Counted from the first letter of the stretch, positions 50,233 to 61,115 are shown. The stretch is DNA of 64,000 nucleotides from Gilliamella sp. wkB112 (GCF_001690685.1 NZ_LZGL01000020.1:1-64000); one strand, 5' to 3'. Program-made: numbers and translations. The notes: generated by a model from the sequence alone, not told the origin.

Positions 50233-51219
50233 CTAGTTTTCTCTTTTAACTGAAAGTAAAGCTAGATCTTGTAATGCTTGTTTATATGGGGAATCTGGTA
50301 AAATTGCAATAACATCAAAGGCTTTTTTTGCTTCTTGCTGTGCAGCTTGTAAAGTAAACTTAAGCGACCCACATTCATCCATTATTTGCAAAATTCGATT
50401 TAGCAAATGTCTACCATTACCTTGTTCAATAGCTTTCCGAATTAGACGTGCATCCTGAGTATTTTTAGTATGATGCATAGCATGTAAAAGTGGTAATGTA
50501 GGTTTACCTTCATTAAGATCGTCACCCAAATTTTTACCTAATTTTTGATTACTGTCGGCACTATAATCAAGCAAATCATCAATAATTTGAAAAGCAGTTC
50601 CTAAATATTTCCCATACTCTTTCAGAGCAAATTCTTGACGTTCATCTGCTCCAGCAAGTACTGCGGCTGAATGTGAAGTAGCTTCAAATAAGCGGGCGGT
50701 TTTACGATAAATAACTTCTAAATATTTCTCTTTGGTAATATCAGGATCATTACAATTGATTAATTGTTGTACTTCACCTTCAGCTATCACATTGGTTGCC
50801 GCTGACATAATAGTTAATACTTTAAATGATTCAGTACGGACCATCATTTGAAACGAACGAGTATAAATATAATCCCCCACCAAAACACTAGCAGCATTAC
50901 CAAAAAAAGCATTAGCTGTCGATTTACCACGACGTAAATCTGACTCATCCACCACATCATCATGTAACAAAGTTGCAGTATGAATAAACTCAATAAAAGC
51001 GGCAGTAATAATATGCTTATCACCCTGATAATTAAGAGCTTTTGCTACCAATAAAGCAATAATTGGACGAATACGTTTACCACCACTACTAATAATGTAA
51101 TTACCTAATTGATTAATTAAAGCAACATCAGAGCTCAGTTCTGCTTGAATTGCTGTATTAACTTTAATTAAATCTTCTTCAACGAGCTCAATAATGTGAT
51201 TTATTGATGGATTATTCAT
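50233..51219 (-). CDS. ispB: Octaprenyl diphosphate synthase
   Basis: Trans-prenyltransferase making the side chain of ubiquinone/menaquinone. 328 residues (E. coli 323) with both aspartate-rich motifs, LLHDDVVDESDLRRGKST (about residues 87-104) and QIIDDLLDYSADSN, and GGKRIRP near residue 49. Chain length (C40) is inferred from similarity to IspB. The usual E. coli neighbours rplU-rpmA are not adjacent. Confidence 0.94.
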   Translation of the reverse strand: MNNPSINHIIELVEEDLIKVNTAIQAELSSDVALINQLGNYIISSGGKRIRPIIALLVAKALNYQGDKHIITAAFIEFIHTATLLHDDVVDESDLRRGKSTANAFFGNAASVLVGDYIYTRSFQMMVRTESFKVLTIMSAATNVIAEGEVQQLINCNDPDITKEKYLEVIYRKTARLFEATSHSAAVLAGADERQEFALKEYGKYLGTAFQIIDDLLDYSADSNQKLGKNLGDDLNEGKPTLPLLHAMHHTKNTQDARLIRKAIEQGNGRHLLNRILQIMDECGSLKFTLQAAQQEAKKAFDVIAILPDSPYKQALQDLALLSVKREN

Positions 51220-51330
51220 CAGTTTAACCGTTATAAATAATAGAAAAATATCTAATAGATATTATCTGATAAATATTCTCCTACAACAAGTTTTGATATT
51301 GGTTATTTTATTCTTTCAAGAAAATGCTAC

Positions 51331-51350
51331 AAATGATAAGCATTTTCATT
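51331..51350. promoter_or_regulatory. Fur box candidate upstream of tonB
   Basis: AAATGATAAGCATTTTCATT resembles the Fur consensus GATAATGATAATCATTATC (ATGATAA and CATT blocks in register). Located about 35 bp before the tonB start, where iron-loaded Fur would repress transcription, as known for tonB in enterobacteria. Confidence 0.65.
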
Positions 51351-51372
51351 TAAACTAACCACCTTAAATTAG

Positions 51373-51391
51373 AAATGATAACCGTTATGAA
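51373..51391. promoter_or_regulatory. Second Fur box candidate, overlapping the tonB start
   Basis: AAATGATAACCGTTATGAA contains ATGATAACCGTTAT, 12 of 14 matches to the core of the Fur consensus. It covers both candidate ATG codons of tonB (51375 and 51387). With the box at 51331 it makes a two-site operator. Confidence 0.6.
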
Positions 51392-52187
51392 GATTAACTT
51401 TGATATAGACATCAATAATAAGGAGATTCCTCAATCTCATACAAATAAAAAATTAAAAGGCGTTTATTTATATACATCGCTTTCAGTTTTGTCACACTTT
51501 TGTTTTGCTGGTTTACTATTTAGTTCGGCTCTATTTGCCAACAATATTGTAGTTGATGAAGGTAATGACAGTATTAAAGCAATAATGTTAGATTTAACAC
51601 AAATGGCGGCTCCGGAACAATCATTAGTTGAAAATACGCCCGAAACACAAAATAATGAAATAATTGAAACACCTCCTGTTGAAGAACCAATTATAGAGCC
51701 AGTTACTGAACCAGAAGTAGTTAAAGAAGAAGTAAAACCTGAACCAACACCAGTAAAAGAAGCTGTTATTAAACAAGAACAAGAAGTAAAACCTAAAAAG
51801 AAACGACCTCCCGCACAGAAGTCTCAACCCCAAAGAATTAGGCAGGAAATTGTGAGTAATAATATTGCAAAAACAGCTGTAGCACCGTCAATTTCTGATA
51901 ATCGCCAATTTTCGGCAACACCATCGCCCATTAGTCGCAACCAACCAGAATATCCACGACGAGCTCTAGATATGCGTTTAGAAGGATATGTAATAGCGAT
52001 TTTTGATGTAAACAGTGATGGCCGGGTTGAAAATATACGTATTGTCGAAGCCAATCCTAATAATATTTTTAATCGCTCAGTTATTACTGCAATGAAAACA
52101 TGGAAGTATAAGCCTATAGCAGCCAGCAATTTAAAAATAAAAATTATTTTTAATCGAGATAAATCAATCAATTTAAATGGTGTTTAA
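51375..52187 (+). CDS. tonB: Energy transducer TonB
   Basis: Couples the proton motive force, via ExbBD, to outer-membrane siderophore/heme receptors. 270 residues: cytoplasmic head, one membrane helix with LSVLSHFCFAGLLF (about residues 35-55; the Ser/His pair matches the functional SxxxH face), a long Pro/Glu then Pro/Lys-rich periplasmic spacer (EEPIIEPVTEPE, KPEPTPVKE, KPKKKRPPAQ) and a C-terminal TonB domain NQPEYPRRALDMRLEGYV... WKYKP. ATG at 51387 (266 residues) is an equally plausible start since neither has a strong Shine-Dalgarno. Probably Fur-regulated. exbBD are not in the window. Confidence 0.92.
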   Translation: MITVMKINFDIDINNKEIPQSHTNKKLKGVYLYTSLSVLSHFCFAGLLFSSALFANNIVVDEGNDSIKAIMLDLTQMAAPEQSLVENTPETQNNEIIETPPVEEPIIEPVTEPEVVKEEVKPEPTPVKEAVIKQEQEVKPKKKRPPAQKSQPQRIRQEIVSNNIAKTAVAPSISDNRQFSATPSPISRNQPEYPRRALDMRLEGYVIAIFDVNSDGRVENIRIVEANPNNIFNRSVITAMKTWKYKPIAASNLKIKIIFNRDKSINLNGV

Positions 52188-52282
52188 GTAAACTAGCTTT
52201 ATAGTATATTGTTTTAATTAAGCATATATCAGTTAGTGATATTAACACGATGATATAAAAAAAATTTTTTTAATCGATAAAT

Positions 52283-53593
52283 TTATTTTTTCATCAATTT
52301 TTCAATTTGGTCCGGATCTTTAGGAACATCAGCAGTAAGTACCTCGTTTCCGTACCTTGTAATCAAAATATTATCTTCTATACGAATCCCAATACCTTTA
52401 TAACGCTCGGGAACATCAGCGTCTTGATTTATATACAAGCCCGGTTCAACGGTTAATACCATACCTGGTTCTAAAACGCGATCTCGTCCACTACCGACAT
52501 CATGCACATCCATTCCTAACCAATGCCCCAAACCATGCATATAGTAAGTAATGTATGCTCTATCGGCAATTAATCTATCAATACTACCTTGAAGTATACC
52601 CAGTTTGACTAAACCTTCAACCATGGTTCTAACTACATGATCATTAACTTCTTTAATTGATGTACCAGGTTTAAATAATGAAATAGCTTGATATTGTGAT
52701 GCTAATACAATGTCATATATTTCGCGTTGTGCTTGACTGAATTTACCATTAATCGGAAAGGTACGAGTAATATCACCTGCATAATATTGATATTCACAGC
52801 CAGCATCTATCAGAACCAATTCACCTTCTTTTAATTTGGTACTATTATTTTCATAATGTAAGATACAACCATTATTGCCACCACCAACTATAGTGTTATA
52901 AGATGGCCAACGAGCGCCATGTATAGCAAATTCATGTAAAATTTCGGCCTCTAATTGATATTCATACAGATGCGGTTTACATTTTTGCATCGCCCTTATA
53001 TGTGCTTGAGCACTAATCTTGCAAGAGTCTCGCAAAATTGCCATTTCAAATTCAGATTTGAACATACGCATCTCATGTACTATAGGCCGCCAATCAATCA
53101 CTTTAGTGGGTGCGGATAAATTTAATCTTGTACCTTGTCGCAAAGTTGTTAATGCTTTCTTGACAATTTGATCGGCAAATCCATATTGTTGATCAGCGTG
53201 ATAGATTGCTGTTTTGCCATTTAATAAATCAGGAAGTACACCATTTATTTCATCGAAAAGATACGCTTCATCAACCCAAATTGAATCTAAAGCAGCTTGC
53301 TGCCCTAAACGATAACCTGTCCATGTTTCTGCTAATGGATCTTTTTTCCGATTAAATAGTACACACCTAGAACTATTATCTGATTTTTTTATAACAACAA
53401 ACAGCGCTTCAGGTTCAGAAAAAAAAGTAAAGTACCAAAAATCACTATTTTGTCGATATGGATAGTGAGTATCATTACTACGTACTACTTCTGGAGCAGC
53501 AAAAAAAAGTGCAACACTATTAGATTCCATTTGTGCTAGCAATTTTTCTCGGCGAGTTAAAAGCTCTGTTTTGAATTCCGCTTTTGTCATCAT
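52283..53593 (-). CDS. pepP: Xaa-Pro aminopeptidase
   Basis: Dinuclear-metal (Mn) exopeptidase that removes an N-terminal residue preceding proline. 436 residues (E. coli 441) with the pita-bread metal ligands in LIDAGCEYQYYAGDITRTF (two Asp), HGLGHWLGMDVHD (His), TVEPGLYI and IRIEDN (two Glu). Start ATG at 53593 or the adjacent ATG at 53590. pepP follows ygfB, the same pair as in E. coli. Confidence 0.95.
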   Translation of the reverse strand: MMTKAEFKTELLTRREKLLAQMESNSVALFFAAPEVVRSNDTHYPYRQNSDFWYFTFFSEPEALFVVIKKSDNSSRCVLFNRKKDPLAETWTGYRLGQQAALDSIWVDEAYLFDEINGVLPDLLNGKTAIYHADQQYGFADQIVKKALTTLRQGTRLNLSAPTKVIDWRPIVHEMRMFKSEFEMAILRDSCKISAQAHIRAMQKCKPHLYEYQLEAEILHEFAIHGARWPSYNTIVGGGNNGCILHYENNSTKLKEGELVLIDAGCEYQYYAGDITRTFPINGKFSQAQREIYDIVLASQYQAISLFKPGTSIKEVNDHVVRTMVEGLVKLGILQGSIDRLIADRAYITYYMHGLGHWLGMDVHDVGSGRDRVLEPGMVLTVEPGLYINQDADVPERYKGIGIRIEDNILITRYGNEVLTADVPKDPDQIEKLMKK

Positions 53594-53623
53594 GATTACC
53601 TTAAGTATGATTAGCCATAAATC

Positions 53624-54166
53624 TTAATGAATAGTTGGAGAGATATCTGCATCATTAAACTCGTCAAAGCACAATATAGATGTGATGCGAACATACTCTT
53701 TAATCTCTTCAAATGCAAATCCAAGCTCATCTGGATCTTCATTTTCATCATAGCCAAGTTTAACAATTTGCCGTAAATCATATATAGCTTCACCAACATC
53801 GCCTTTAAGGCGATTAAGTTTAGGTTGAACTAACCCAATTCCGAGTAAAAAATGATTTACCCAACCGACTAAATCATCTATTTGTGTAAATAAATCATGC
53901 TCACTTAATAACAATTGAAATTCAAAATTTTTATCTGCCAATTGTTGCTTAGTTAAGCTATATAGCTGTTTAATCTGTTGATTTAAAGGATCAATAATAA
54001 CTTGTCCATTATTTAACATATCTTTAACTAATGGGTACCAACTTTCATCATGATTTCCACCAGCTAAAATCCCTGATATAAAACCATGTAGTTCAGCTGC
54101 AGTGATACCAAGTTTATGGTGCACTAGTTGACGATTAAACTCGTCATAATTAATCTTGTCAGTCAT
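53624..54166 (-). CDS. ygfB: UPF0149/YgfB family protein
   Basis: 180-residue YgfB-like protein, mostly helical and acidic. Signature stretches are ITAAELHGFISGILAGGNHDESW, GWVNHFLLGIGLVQPKLNRLKGDVGEAIYDLRQIVKLGYDE in pieces, and the C-terminal EEIKEYVRITSILC. ATG at 54166 follows AGGGTGG; a GTG at 54175 would overlap that Shine-Dalgarno. In Pseudomonas a YgfB homologue modulates beta-lactamase regulation; a general function is not established. Confidence 0.9.
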   Translation of the reverse strand: MTDKINYDEFNRQLVHHKLGITAAELHGFISGILAGGNHDESWYPLVKDMLNNGQVIIDPLNQQIKQLYSLTKQQLADKNFEFQLLLSEHDLFTQIDDLVGWVNHFLLGIGLVQPKLNRLKGDVGEAIYDLRQIVKLGYDENEDPDELGFAFEEIKEYVRITSILCFDEFNDADISPTIH

Positions 54167-54262
54167 ACATTCCACCCTGCACTTTAACTCAATATTAGTA
54201 TATAATTCCTATCTCAAATTATAAATGATAAACAGATTAAGCTGTGAGATAAAGGAATTATT

Positions 54263-54607
54263 TTGGACATTATAAGATTACCTTTGAAAATGACTTTGCT
54301 ATTTATAATGGTTATTATATTTTTAACTGCTTGTAGTTCTTGGTGGTCAAATCAAGGAATAATTACTCTTGATGTACATGATAAAGCACAAACTTATGTG
54401 ACAAGCCAAAACTTACCTACTTATTACAAATTAAGCAATAGTGAGCAAGAACTTAAAAAGTTTGAAACTAATTGTCGAGAAGAGATTAAAGCCTCACAAC
54501 TTGATGGTAGTGAAGAATTAGTTTTCGAAAATATCAAACACGGAATCCATGGTCAGGTTGAATTCAAAAAATGTAGTGATAGAATCACTCGAATTTACCG
54601 ATATTAA
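54263..54607 (+). CDS. Small putative lipoprotein, unknown function
   Basis: 114 residues with a type II signal peptide and lipobox LTAC (Cys24), then a roughly 90-residue mature domain with two more cysteines (in NCREE and KKCSD) that may pair. The TTG at 54263 is spaced six bases from AAGGA and is chosen as start; ATG at 54290 would shorten the signal peptide to 15 residues but is possible. No family recognised. Located between divergent ygfB and ptsH. Confidence 0.72.
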   Translation: MDIIRLPLKMTLLFIMVIIFLTACSSWWSNQGIITLDVHDKAQTYVTSQNLPTYYKLSNSEQELKKFETNCREEIKASQLDGSEELVFENIKHGIHGQVEFKKCSDRITRIYRY

Positions 54608-54753
54608 TAGATAGAATATGCATATTTAAGTGTGTTAATGTGGATAATATTAACAGTTTTTAAAGATATATGAAATCTTACTAGCCTTTCTAGAGGTTTT
54701 TATTTATATTGTTCAGATCGCACAAATGAAATAATTTTGGGAGTAAAACAACT

Positions 54754-55011
54754 ATGTATAAACAAGATGTAACCATTACTGCGTCCAATGGTCTTCATAC
54801 CCGCCCTGCCGCACAGTTCGTAAAAGAAGCAAAAAACTTCAATGCTGAAATAACTGTCACTTCGAATGGTAAAAGTGCTAGTGCTAAAAGTCTTTTTAAA
54901 TTACAAACTTTAGGTTTAACACAAGGTACAGTAATTACTATTTCTGCTGAAGGAGAGGATGAAAAAGAAGCAGTCAATCATTTAGTAAAATTAATTCCTG
55001 AGTTGGAATAA
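54754..55011 (+). CDS. ptsH: PTS phosphocarrier protein HPr
   Basis: Transfers phosphate from enzyme I to sugar-specific EIIA domains. 85 residues as in E. coli HPr, with the phosphorylated His15 in [15 protein letters not shown] and the [15 protein letters not shown] segment around Ser46. TTTGGGAG precedes the ATG. First gene of ptsH-ptsI-crr. Confidence 0.97.
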   Translation: MYKQDVTITASNGLHTRPAAQFVKEAKNFNAEITVTSNGKSASAKSLFKLQTLGLTQGTVITISAEGEDEKEAVNHLVKLIPELE

Positions 55012-55063
55012 TATCTCCCAATTAGCAATGAACAGTTTTAAAATTACATAAGGATTAAATGTT

Positions 55064-56791
55064 ATGATATCAGGTATACTTGTTTCCCCAGGCATCGCTT
55101 TTGCTAAAGCATTATTACTAAAAGAAGAACCGATTGTTATTAATAATAAACAAATTATTGATAATAAAATTGATGCTGAAATTGAGCGTTTTAAAGAAGC
55201 CCGACAAAAATCAAGTGAGCAACTTCATGCTATTATGACACGTGCTAAATCGACTCTAGGTGAAGATAAGGCTGCTATTTTCGAAGGACATATCATGCTT
55301 CTTGAAGATGAAGATCTTGAACAAGAAGTTATTTCTCGTATTCAAAGCAAACATTCTACCGCTGATGCCGCAGTCCAATCTGTATTTGAAACTCAAGCTA
55401 AAGAACTTGAAAACCTTGATGATGAGTATTTGAAAGAACGTGCTGCAGATATTCGTGATATTGGCAAACGTTTACTAAAAAATATTTTAGGTATGGAAAT
55501 TGTTGATTTAAGTGCTATTAGTCAACCGTGTGTTTTAGTTGCTAATGATCTTACACCTTCAGAAACTGCTCAATTAAATCTAGATATGGTTTTAGGTTTT
55601 ATTACTGATGCTGGTGGACGAACATCTCACACTTCGATTATGGCTCGTTCATTAGAAATTCCAGCTATTGTCGGTACTTCTAATGCTACTCAAGAAATTA
55701 AACAAGGTGATTTTATTATTTTAGATGCTATTAATAATGCTATCTATATTAACCCAGATCACACTACACAAGAAAAACTAAAACAAGTTCAAGCCAAATT
55801 TATTGCCGATAAAGAAGAACTAGCAAAATTAAAAGACTTACCTGCAGTAACACTTGATGGTCATCAAGTCGAAATTTGCGGCAATATAGGAACTGTTCGT
55901 GATATCGCTGGTGCTGAACGCAATGGTTATGAAGGCGTTGGACTTTACCGAACTGAATTTTTATTTATGGATCGTGATGCGTATCCTGATGAAGAAGAGC
56001 AATTTAAAGCATATAAAGAGGTCGCTGAGTCAACTAATGGCTTATCTGTTATAGTTAGAACAATGGATATTGGTGGTGATAAAGACGTACCATATATGCA
56101 TTTACCAAAAGAAGAAAATCCATTTTTAGGCTGGCGAGCCATTCGAATTTGCCTTGACCGTAAAGAAATACTGCATGCACAATTAAGAGCTATTTTGCGA
56201 GCATCAGCATTTGGCAAATTACGTGTTATGTTCCCAATGATTATTTCTGTTGAAGAAATTCGTTTATTAAAATCTGAAATTAGTATTCTTAAAGAACAAT
56301 TAAACCTCGAAGGGAAAGCGTTTGATAAAAATATTGAAATTGGTGTGATGATTGAAACACCTGCTGCGGCTGTTATTGCCCATCATTTAGCCAAAGAGGT
56401 TGATTTCTTTAGTATCGGAACCAATGACTTAACACAATATACCTTAGCGGTCGATCGTGGCAATGAACTAATTTCTCATCTTTATAATCCACTTGCACCA
56501 TCAGTATTGACTTTAATTAAAAATGTTATTGATGCTTCTCATAAAGAAGGTAAATGGACTGGTATGTGTGGCGAACTAGCTGGTGATGAAAGAGCTACTA
56601 TTTTACTACTAGGTATGGGACTTGATGAATTTAGTATGAGTGCAGTATCAATTCCAAAAATCAAAAAATTGATTCGTAATACCAATTATGCAGAAGCTAA
56701 AAAACTTGCTGATTTAGCGCTTGAGAAAGCAACAACAAAAGAAATTCTTGATTTGATTGAAAGTTATACGACAGAAAAACAAGTTATTTAG
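55064..56791 (+). CDS. ptsI: PTS enzyme I (phosphoenolpyruvate-protein phosphotransferase)
   Basis: Autophosphorylates from PEP and passes phosphate to HPr. 575 residues as in E. coli EI; N-terminal [18 protein letters not shown], active-site His in [15 protein letters not shown] (about 189), PEP-binding [20 protein letters not shown]-like region and the Cys in [25 protein letters not shown] lies before the ATG. Confidence 0.98.
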   Translation: MISGILVSPGIAFAKALLLKEEPIVINNKQIIDNKIDAEIERFKEARQKSSEQLHAIMTRAKSTLGEDKAAIFEGHIMLLEDEDLEQEVISRIQSKHSTADAAVQSVFETQAKELENLDDEYLKERAADIRDIGKRLLKNILGMEIVDLSAISQPCVLVANDLTPSETAQLNLDMVLGFITDAGGRTSHTSIMARSLEIPAIVGTSNATQEIKQGDFIILDAINNAIYINPDHTTQEKLKQVQAKFIADKEELAKLKDLPAVTLDGHQVEICGNIGTVRDIAGAERNGYEGVGLYRTEFLFMDRDAYPDEEEQFKAYKEVAESTNGLSVIVRTMDIGGDKDVPYMHLPKEENPFLGWRAIRICLDRKEILHAQLRAILRASAFGKLRVMFPMIISVEEIRLLKSEISILKEQLNLEGKAFDKNIEIGVMIETPAAAVIAHHLAKEVDFFSIGTNDLTQYTLAVDRGNELISHLYNPLAPSVLTLIKNVIDASHKEGKWTGMCGELAGDERATILLLGMGLDEFSMSAVSIPKIKKLIRNTNYAEAKKLADLALEKATTKEILDLIESYTTEKQVI

Positions 56792-56800
56792 GAGGATATA

Positions 56801-57304
56801 ATGGGGTTATTTGATAAAATAAAGCAATTTGTATCTGATGATAATAAAAATAGTATTGAGATTATTGCTCCATTAAGTGGTGAAATTGTTAAAATTGAAG
56901 ATGTACCTGATGTCGTTTTTGCAGAAAAAATTGTTGGCGATGGCATTGCAATTAAACCGGCAGGTAATAAAATTGTAGCTCCATTAAATGGTAAAATCGG
57001 TAAAATTTTCGAAACTAATCATGCTTTTGCAATTGAATCAGATGAAGGTATTGAGCTTTTTGTTCATTTCGGTATTGATACTGTGGAATTAAAAGGAGAA
57101 GGTTTTACTCGCATTGCTGAAGAAGGGCAACAAGTTAAAATTGGTGACACAATTATTGAATTCGATCTACAACTACTAGAAAGCAAAGCCAAATCAGTTT
57201 TAACTCCAGTGGTAATTTCCAATATGGAAAGTATTACTGAATTAACCAAACTATCTGGTACCGTTGAAGCAGGTAAAACACCAGTCATGCGGGTAAAAAA
57301 ATAA
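56801..57304 (+). CDS. crr: PTS glucose-specific EIIA component (Crr)
   Basis: EIIA-Glc takes phosphate from HPr, serves glucose-type EII permeases and signals carbon status (adenylate cyclase, inducer exclusion). 167 residues; [31 protein letters not shown], the two active-site histidines in NHAFAI and [18 protein letters not shown] (His90). AGGAGGATATA before the ATG is an ideal ribosome site. Closes the pts operon. Confidence 0.97.
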   Translation: MGLFDKIKQFVSDDNKNSIEIIAPLSGEIVKIEDVPDVVFAEKIVGDGIAIKPAGNKIVAPLNGKIGKIFETNHAFAIESDEGIELFVHFGIDTVELKGEGFTRIAEEGQQVKIGDTIIEFDLQLLESKAKSVLTPVVISNMESITELTKLSGTVEAGKTPVMRVKK

Positions 57305-57315
57305 GTATCTTTCAT

Positions 57316-57348
57316 AAAAAACCTTTAGCTTACAACTAAAGGTTTTTT
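57316..57348 (+). terminator. Terminator of ptsHI-crr
   Basis: AAAAAACCTTTAG (57316-57328) and CTAAAGGTTTTTT (57336-57348), a perfect 13-bp stem with a 7-nt loop and T-run. The A-run on the other flank allows it to work for the convergent pgi as well. Confidence 0.92.
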
Positions 57349-57382
57349 TATAGTATAAAATTCGTATATTCAGTTATCCTTG

Positions 57383-59032
57383 TTAACGCCACTTCTTATA
57401 TTGATTAATCAAATTATTAGTTGAATCATCATGAGACGTCACTGGTTTATCATCAGCTAATTCAGGTAAAATTCGCCCAGCTAACTGTTTACCTAATTCA
57501 ACGCCCCATTGATCAAAACTAAAGATATTTAAAATAATACCTTGGGTAAAGATCTTGTGCTCATACATAGCGACTAATGCACCGAGTGTATAAGGAGTGA
57601 TCTTTTTAACTAAAATAGAGTTGGTCGGTTTATTACCTTCAAATACCTTAAATGGAACAATTGCTTCTACTTTATCAAGTGTTTTTCCTGCAGCAATAAA
57701 TTCTTGTTCAACTTGCTTAGCTGTTTTACCAAAAGCTAATGCTTCAGTTTGTGCAAAGAAGTTAGAAAGTAATTTTGGATGATGATCACCAACAGGATTA
57801 TGGCTAATAGCAGGGGCAATAAAATCACAAGGAATAAGTTTAGTACCTTGATGAATTAATTGATAAAAAGCATGTTGCCCATTAGTACCTGGTTCTCCCC
57901 AAATGATCGGCCCAGTAGTATAAGTGGTTTTATGACCGTTGCGATCTACACTTTTACCGTTTGATTCCATATTACCTTGTTGGAAGTAAGCTGCAAAACG
58001 GTGCATATATTGATCATAAGGTAAAATAGCTTCGGTTTCTGCACCGAAAAAGTTATTATACCAAATACCAATAAGTGCTAATAAAGTTGGAATATTTTTA
58101 TCAATTGGCGCATTTTGGAAGTGCTTATCCATAGCATGACCACCAGCTAAAAATTGTTTAAAATTATCAAAACCTATTGATAGCACGATTGATAATCCAA
58201 TCGCTGACCAAGATGAATAACGACCACCAACCCAATCCCAAAATTCAAACATATTGGCAGTATCAATACCAAATTTTTCAACTTCTTTAGCATTAGTTGA
58301 CAGCGCAACAAAGTGCAGGGCTACTGCTTTGTTATCTTTGGCTGCTGCAAGTAACCAATCACGCGCAGTTTGTGCATTGGTCATGGTTTCTTGTGTCGTA
58401 AAAGTTTTTGAGGCCACTAGAAATAGAGTTGTTTCTGGGTTTAAACCTTTAAGCGCCTCTACAATATGAGTACCATCAACATTAGACACAAAATGCATAG
58501 TTAAATGGTTTTTATAAGGTCTTAAAGCCTCTGTTATCATATGTGGACCAAGATCAGAACCTCCAATCCCAATATTTACAACATCAGTAATGGCTTTTCC
58601 TGTGTAACCTTTCCATTCACCACTTATAACTTTATTACTGAATTTTTCCATTTTTGCTAGCACAGCATTAACATCATCCATAACATTTGTACCATCTACA
58701 TAAATAGGGGTATTTGATACATTACGAAGGGCCACATGTAATACTGCTCGATTTTCTGTTCGATTAATTTTTTCACCACTATACATAGCTTTAATTGCAC
58801 CATTGAGGTCACATTCATCAGCAAGCTTATAAAGGATTTCTAATGTTGCTTGTGTAATTCGATTTTTGGATAAATCAACTAGAAATTCATCTTCAAAAGG
58901 AATACTAAGTTTCTCGACTCGCTTTGGTTCTTCGTTTAAGATTTGTGCAATCGTTTTACTTTTGTCTTTTTCGTAGCTAGTTTGTAGAGACTTCCAAGAT
59001 GATGTAGTAGTTGGATCTATTGACTTTAACAT
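57383..59032 (-). CDS. pgi: Glucose-6-phosphate isomerase
   Basis: Interconverts glucose 6-phosphate and fructose 6-phosphate. 549 residues as in E. coli. Signature stretches: [45 protein letters not shown], and [16 protein letters not shown] with the catalytic His; Lys in the C-terminal [13 protein letters not shown]. Monocistronic, convergent with crr. Confidence 0.98.
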   Translation of the reverse strand: MLKSIDPTTTSSWKSLQTSYEKDKSKTIAQILNEEPKRVEKLSIPFEDEFLVDLSKNRITQATLEILYKLADECDLNGAIKAMYSGEKINRTENRAVLHVALRNVSNTPIYVDGTNVMDDVNAVLAKMEKFSNKVISGEWKGYTGKAITDVVNIGIGGSDLGPHMITEALRPYKNHLTMHFVSNVDGTHIVEALKGLNPETTLFLVASKTFTTQETMTNAQTARDWLLAAAKDNKAVALHFVALSTNAKEVEKFGIDTANMFEFWDWVGGRYSSWSAIGLSIVLSIGFDNFKQFLAGGHAMDKHFQNAPIDKNIPTLLALIGIWYNNFFGAETEAILPYDQYMHRFAAYFQQGNMESNGKSVDRNGHKTTYTTGPIIWGEPGTNGQHAFYQLIHQGTKLIPCDFIAPAISHNPVGDHHPKLLSNFFAQTEALAFGKTAKQVEQEFIAAGKTLDKVEAIVPFKVFEGNKPTNSILVKKITPYTLGALVAMYEHKIFTQGIILNIFSFDQWGVELGKQLAGRILPELADDKPVTSHDDSTNNLINQYKKWR

Positions 59033-59192
59033 AATAAATTCCTTAGATAATATGCGTTGTGTTCATAATATAACTATGCCAAAGATGATGCAAGATAAGG
59101 ATTTTATGAACTAATTTCTAGGTATAACATCAAAACTATTTCTTTAGGTGGATAAATACCTATGTTCAAAATCTCTCTATTAGTTTTTTTAT

Positions 59193-60125
59193 TTAATCAT
59201 CAATTGTCATATTACGAGTGGTTAAATCAAATGGCGTTAATTGATAAACATAATAATTAAGCCAATTGCTGAATAAAAGATAAGCATGGCTACGCCAAGT
59301 TGCTTTAGGTATTAAATGTGGATTATTTTCAGGAAAATAATTTGCTGGAATTTCTGGTTTAATACCAGCTTTTAAATCACGGTAATATTCATTGGCTAGT
59401 GTAAAAGAGTCATATTCGGGATGACCTGTCACAAATGCCATACGTTTATCTCTAGTAGTCATTAAATAAGCGCCAGTAATGTCAGATTCAGCTAAAATAT
59501 TTAAATCAGTATAGGCTTTAATTTTGTCCAAAGGGAAATCAGCATTACGCGAATGTGGAGCTAAAAATGTATCATCAAAACCACGAGTCAAAATAGCATT
59601 TGGCTCGATTGTATTGTGCTGATACACCCCTGATAATTTATGAGTACGTGTTAATTTTGGGAGATCATATAAAACATTTAAAGCCGCTTGTACCGCCCAA
59701 CAAACAAACATGGTTGAAGTTACATGTTCTCTTGCCCAATCAATAATTTCAACTAATTTAGGCCAATAAACCACCTCAGAAAAAGCAACTTTTCCTAATG
59801 GAGCACCAGTAATAATTAAGCCATCAAAATTCTGTTCACGAATATCATCAAAATTACAATAAAAGCTATTTAAATGTTCTATTGGCGTATTTTTTGATTC
59901 ACGCTGATCAATACGTAATAACTTGATATTAATTTGCAAAGAAGAATTAGATAATAATCGCAAAAACTGGTTTTCAGTTTCAATTTTTTTAGGCATAAGA
60001 TTTAGGAATAGAAGCTTTAATGGGCGAATTTCTTGTGTATTTGCTCTAGATGAGGTCATCACAAATACATTTTCATTACGAAGTACATCAACAGCTGGTA
60101 GAGAATCAGGAATACAAATAGGCAT
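59193..60125 (-). CDS. metA: Homoserine O-succinyltransferase
   Basis: First committed step of methionine synthesis. 310 residues (E. coli 309) with the catalytic Cys142 in [12 protein letters not shown], the [17 protein letters not shown] His/Glu pair, and N-terminal [23 protein letters not shown]. Residue 111 is Gly (APLGKVAF), the form associated with succinyl-CoA use; acetyl-CoA-using MetA enzymes carry Glu there. A MetJ operator lies upstream. Confidence 0.96.
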   Translation of the reverse strand: MPICIPDSLPAVDVLRNENVFVMTSSRANTQEIRPLKLLFLNLMPKKIETENQFLRLLSNSSLQINIKLLRIDQRESKNTPIEHLNSFYCNFDDIREQNFDGLIITGAPLGKVAFSEVVYWPKLVEIIDWAREHVTSTMFVCWAVQAALNVLYDLPKLTRTHKLSGVYQHNTIEPNAILTRGFDDTFLAPHSRNADFPLDKIKAYTDLNILAESDITGAYLMTTRDKRMAFVTGHPEYDSFTLANEYYRDLKAGIKPEIPANYFPENNPHLIPKATWRSHAYLLFSNWLNYYVYQLTPFDLTTRNMTIDD

Positions 60126-60175
60126 AACACAAGCTCCTAAAAAGCATTAATCTATTTAAAATAACTTTCCAGAAT

Positions 60176-60191
60176 AGACGTCTAGAAATCT
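60176..60191. promoter_or_regulatory. MetJ operator upstream of metA
   Basis: Perfect met box AGACGTCT (60176-60183) followed in register by AGAAATCT (six of eight matches). It begins 51 bp before the metA start. Shares the exact GAATAGACGTCTAGA context with the metK operator at 1157-1171. Confidence 0.8.
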
Positions 60192-60279
60192 ATATAGCTA
60201 AATATAGTGTGTTTTAAATTATTTGTCGAGACTTTTTATGAGACAACAATTGATTAAAATATAATAAACAAATCTGATA

Positions 60280-61092
60280 TTAAAATGCCCTTGTATCAGT
60301 CCGCCAAGTATCAGCCGTCAATGCTTCACCAAAATAACTGTGAATAAGTTTTTGCGTAATATCGCTTAATGGTGAAGCTAATACTTCAGCGGTATTACCA
60401 TATTCAACCAAATCACCATTATGCATTACTAAAATCTCATCACTTATATGCTTCATCATCCCGATATCCTGAGTTACATAAACATAAGATATTTTTTGAT
60501 CTTCTTGTAATGACAACATCAAATTTACTATTTGAGATCGCATTGAAATATCTAAAGCAGCTAAAGCTTCATCAAGAATAATAACTTTCGGCTTCAAAAT
60601 TAATGCTCTGGCAAGTGCCACCCGTTGTTTTTGACCCGCGGCCATAACTGAAGGGTAATATGACGCATGTTCCGGTAATAACCCCACTTGCTTCAATACA
60701 GCATTAATTAGCTTTTCGCGTTCAATTGCATCATAATTAGCATTACGTTTTAATGGAATTTCTAGTAATTGTCCAATACGAAGTCTTGGGTCAAACGAGC
60801 TTTCAACATGCTGGAAAATCATACGAATAAGTTGGCAACGGCTACTATAATCACCATATTTAACTTTAAGGTCATTAATCCAAATATCACCACTATCAGG
60901 TTTTATCATTCCCACTAACATTTTAGCAAGCGTTGATTTTCCTGAACCATTTTGTCCAATAATAGCGAGAGTTTTTCCCTCATTAAGCGAAAATGATAGC
61001 GGTTTAACTGCATCAATACGCAAATGTCCAAAAATACCTTTAGGAACTAAAAATTGTTTGGATAAATTACGCACTTTTAAAACTGGATTCAT
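60280..61092 (-). CDS. sapF: Peptide ABC transporter ATPase SapF
   Basis: One of two ATPases of the Sap transporter (antimicrobial peptide resistance, putrescine export in E. coli). 270 residues with Walker A GQNGSGKSTLAK (about residues 43-54), signature-like VMAAGQKQRVALARAL and Walker B VIILDEALAAL. Last gene of the sapBCDF series, 23 bp after sapD. The canonical LSGGQ reads MAAGQ, which is also the form I recall for SapF homologues. Confidence 0.93.
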   Translation of the reverse strand: MNPVLKVRNLSKQFLVPKGIFGHLRIDAVKPLSFSLNEGKTLAIIGQNGSGKSTLAKMLVGMIKPDSGDIWINDLKVKYGDYSSRCQLIRMIFQHVESSFDPRLRIGQLLEIPLKRNANYDAIEREKLINAVLKQVGLLPEHASYYPSVMAAGQKQRVALARALILKPKVIILDEALAALDISMRSQIVNLMLSLQEDQKISYVYVTQDIGMMKHISDEILVMHNGDLVEYGNTAEVLASPLSDITQKLIHSYFGEALTADTWRTDTRAF

Positions 61093-61115
61093 GGTTATTC
61101 CTTCTAAATGAATAG

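Noticed and set aside
51624-51833. Phe/Tyr-rich reverse frame inside tonB
   Set aside because: It is the antisense reading of the Pro/Glu/Lys-rich TonB spacer, an artefact of a repetitive coding sequence.
60610-60680. SapF as a defective ATPase because of its MAAGQ signature
   Set aside because: The remaining ATPase motifs are intact and this altered signature appears to be normal for SapF as I recall it, so it was not reported as decay.
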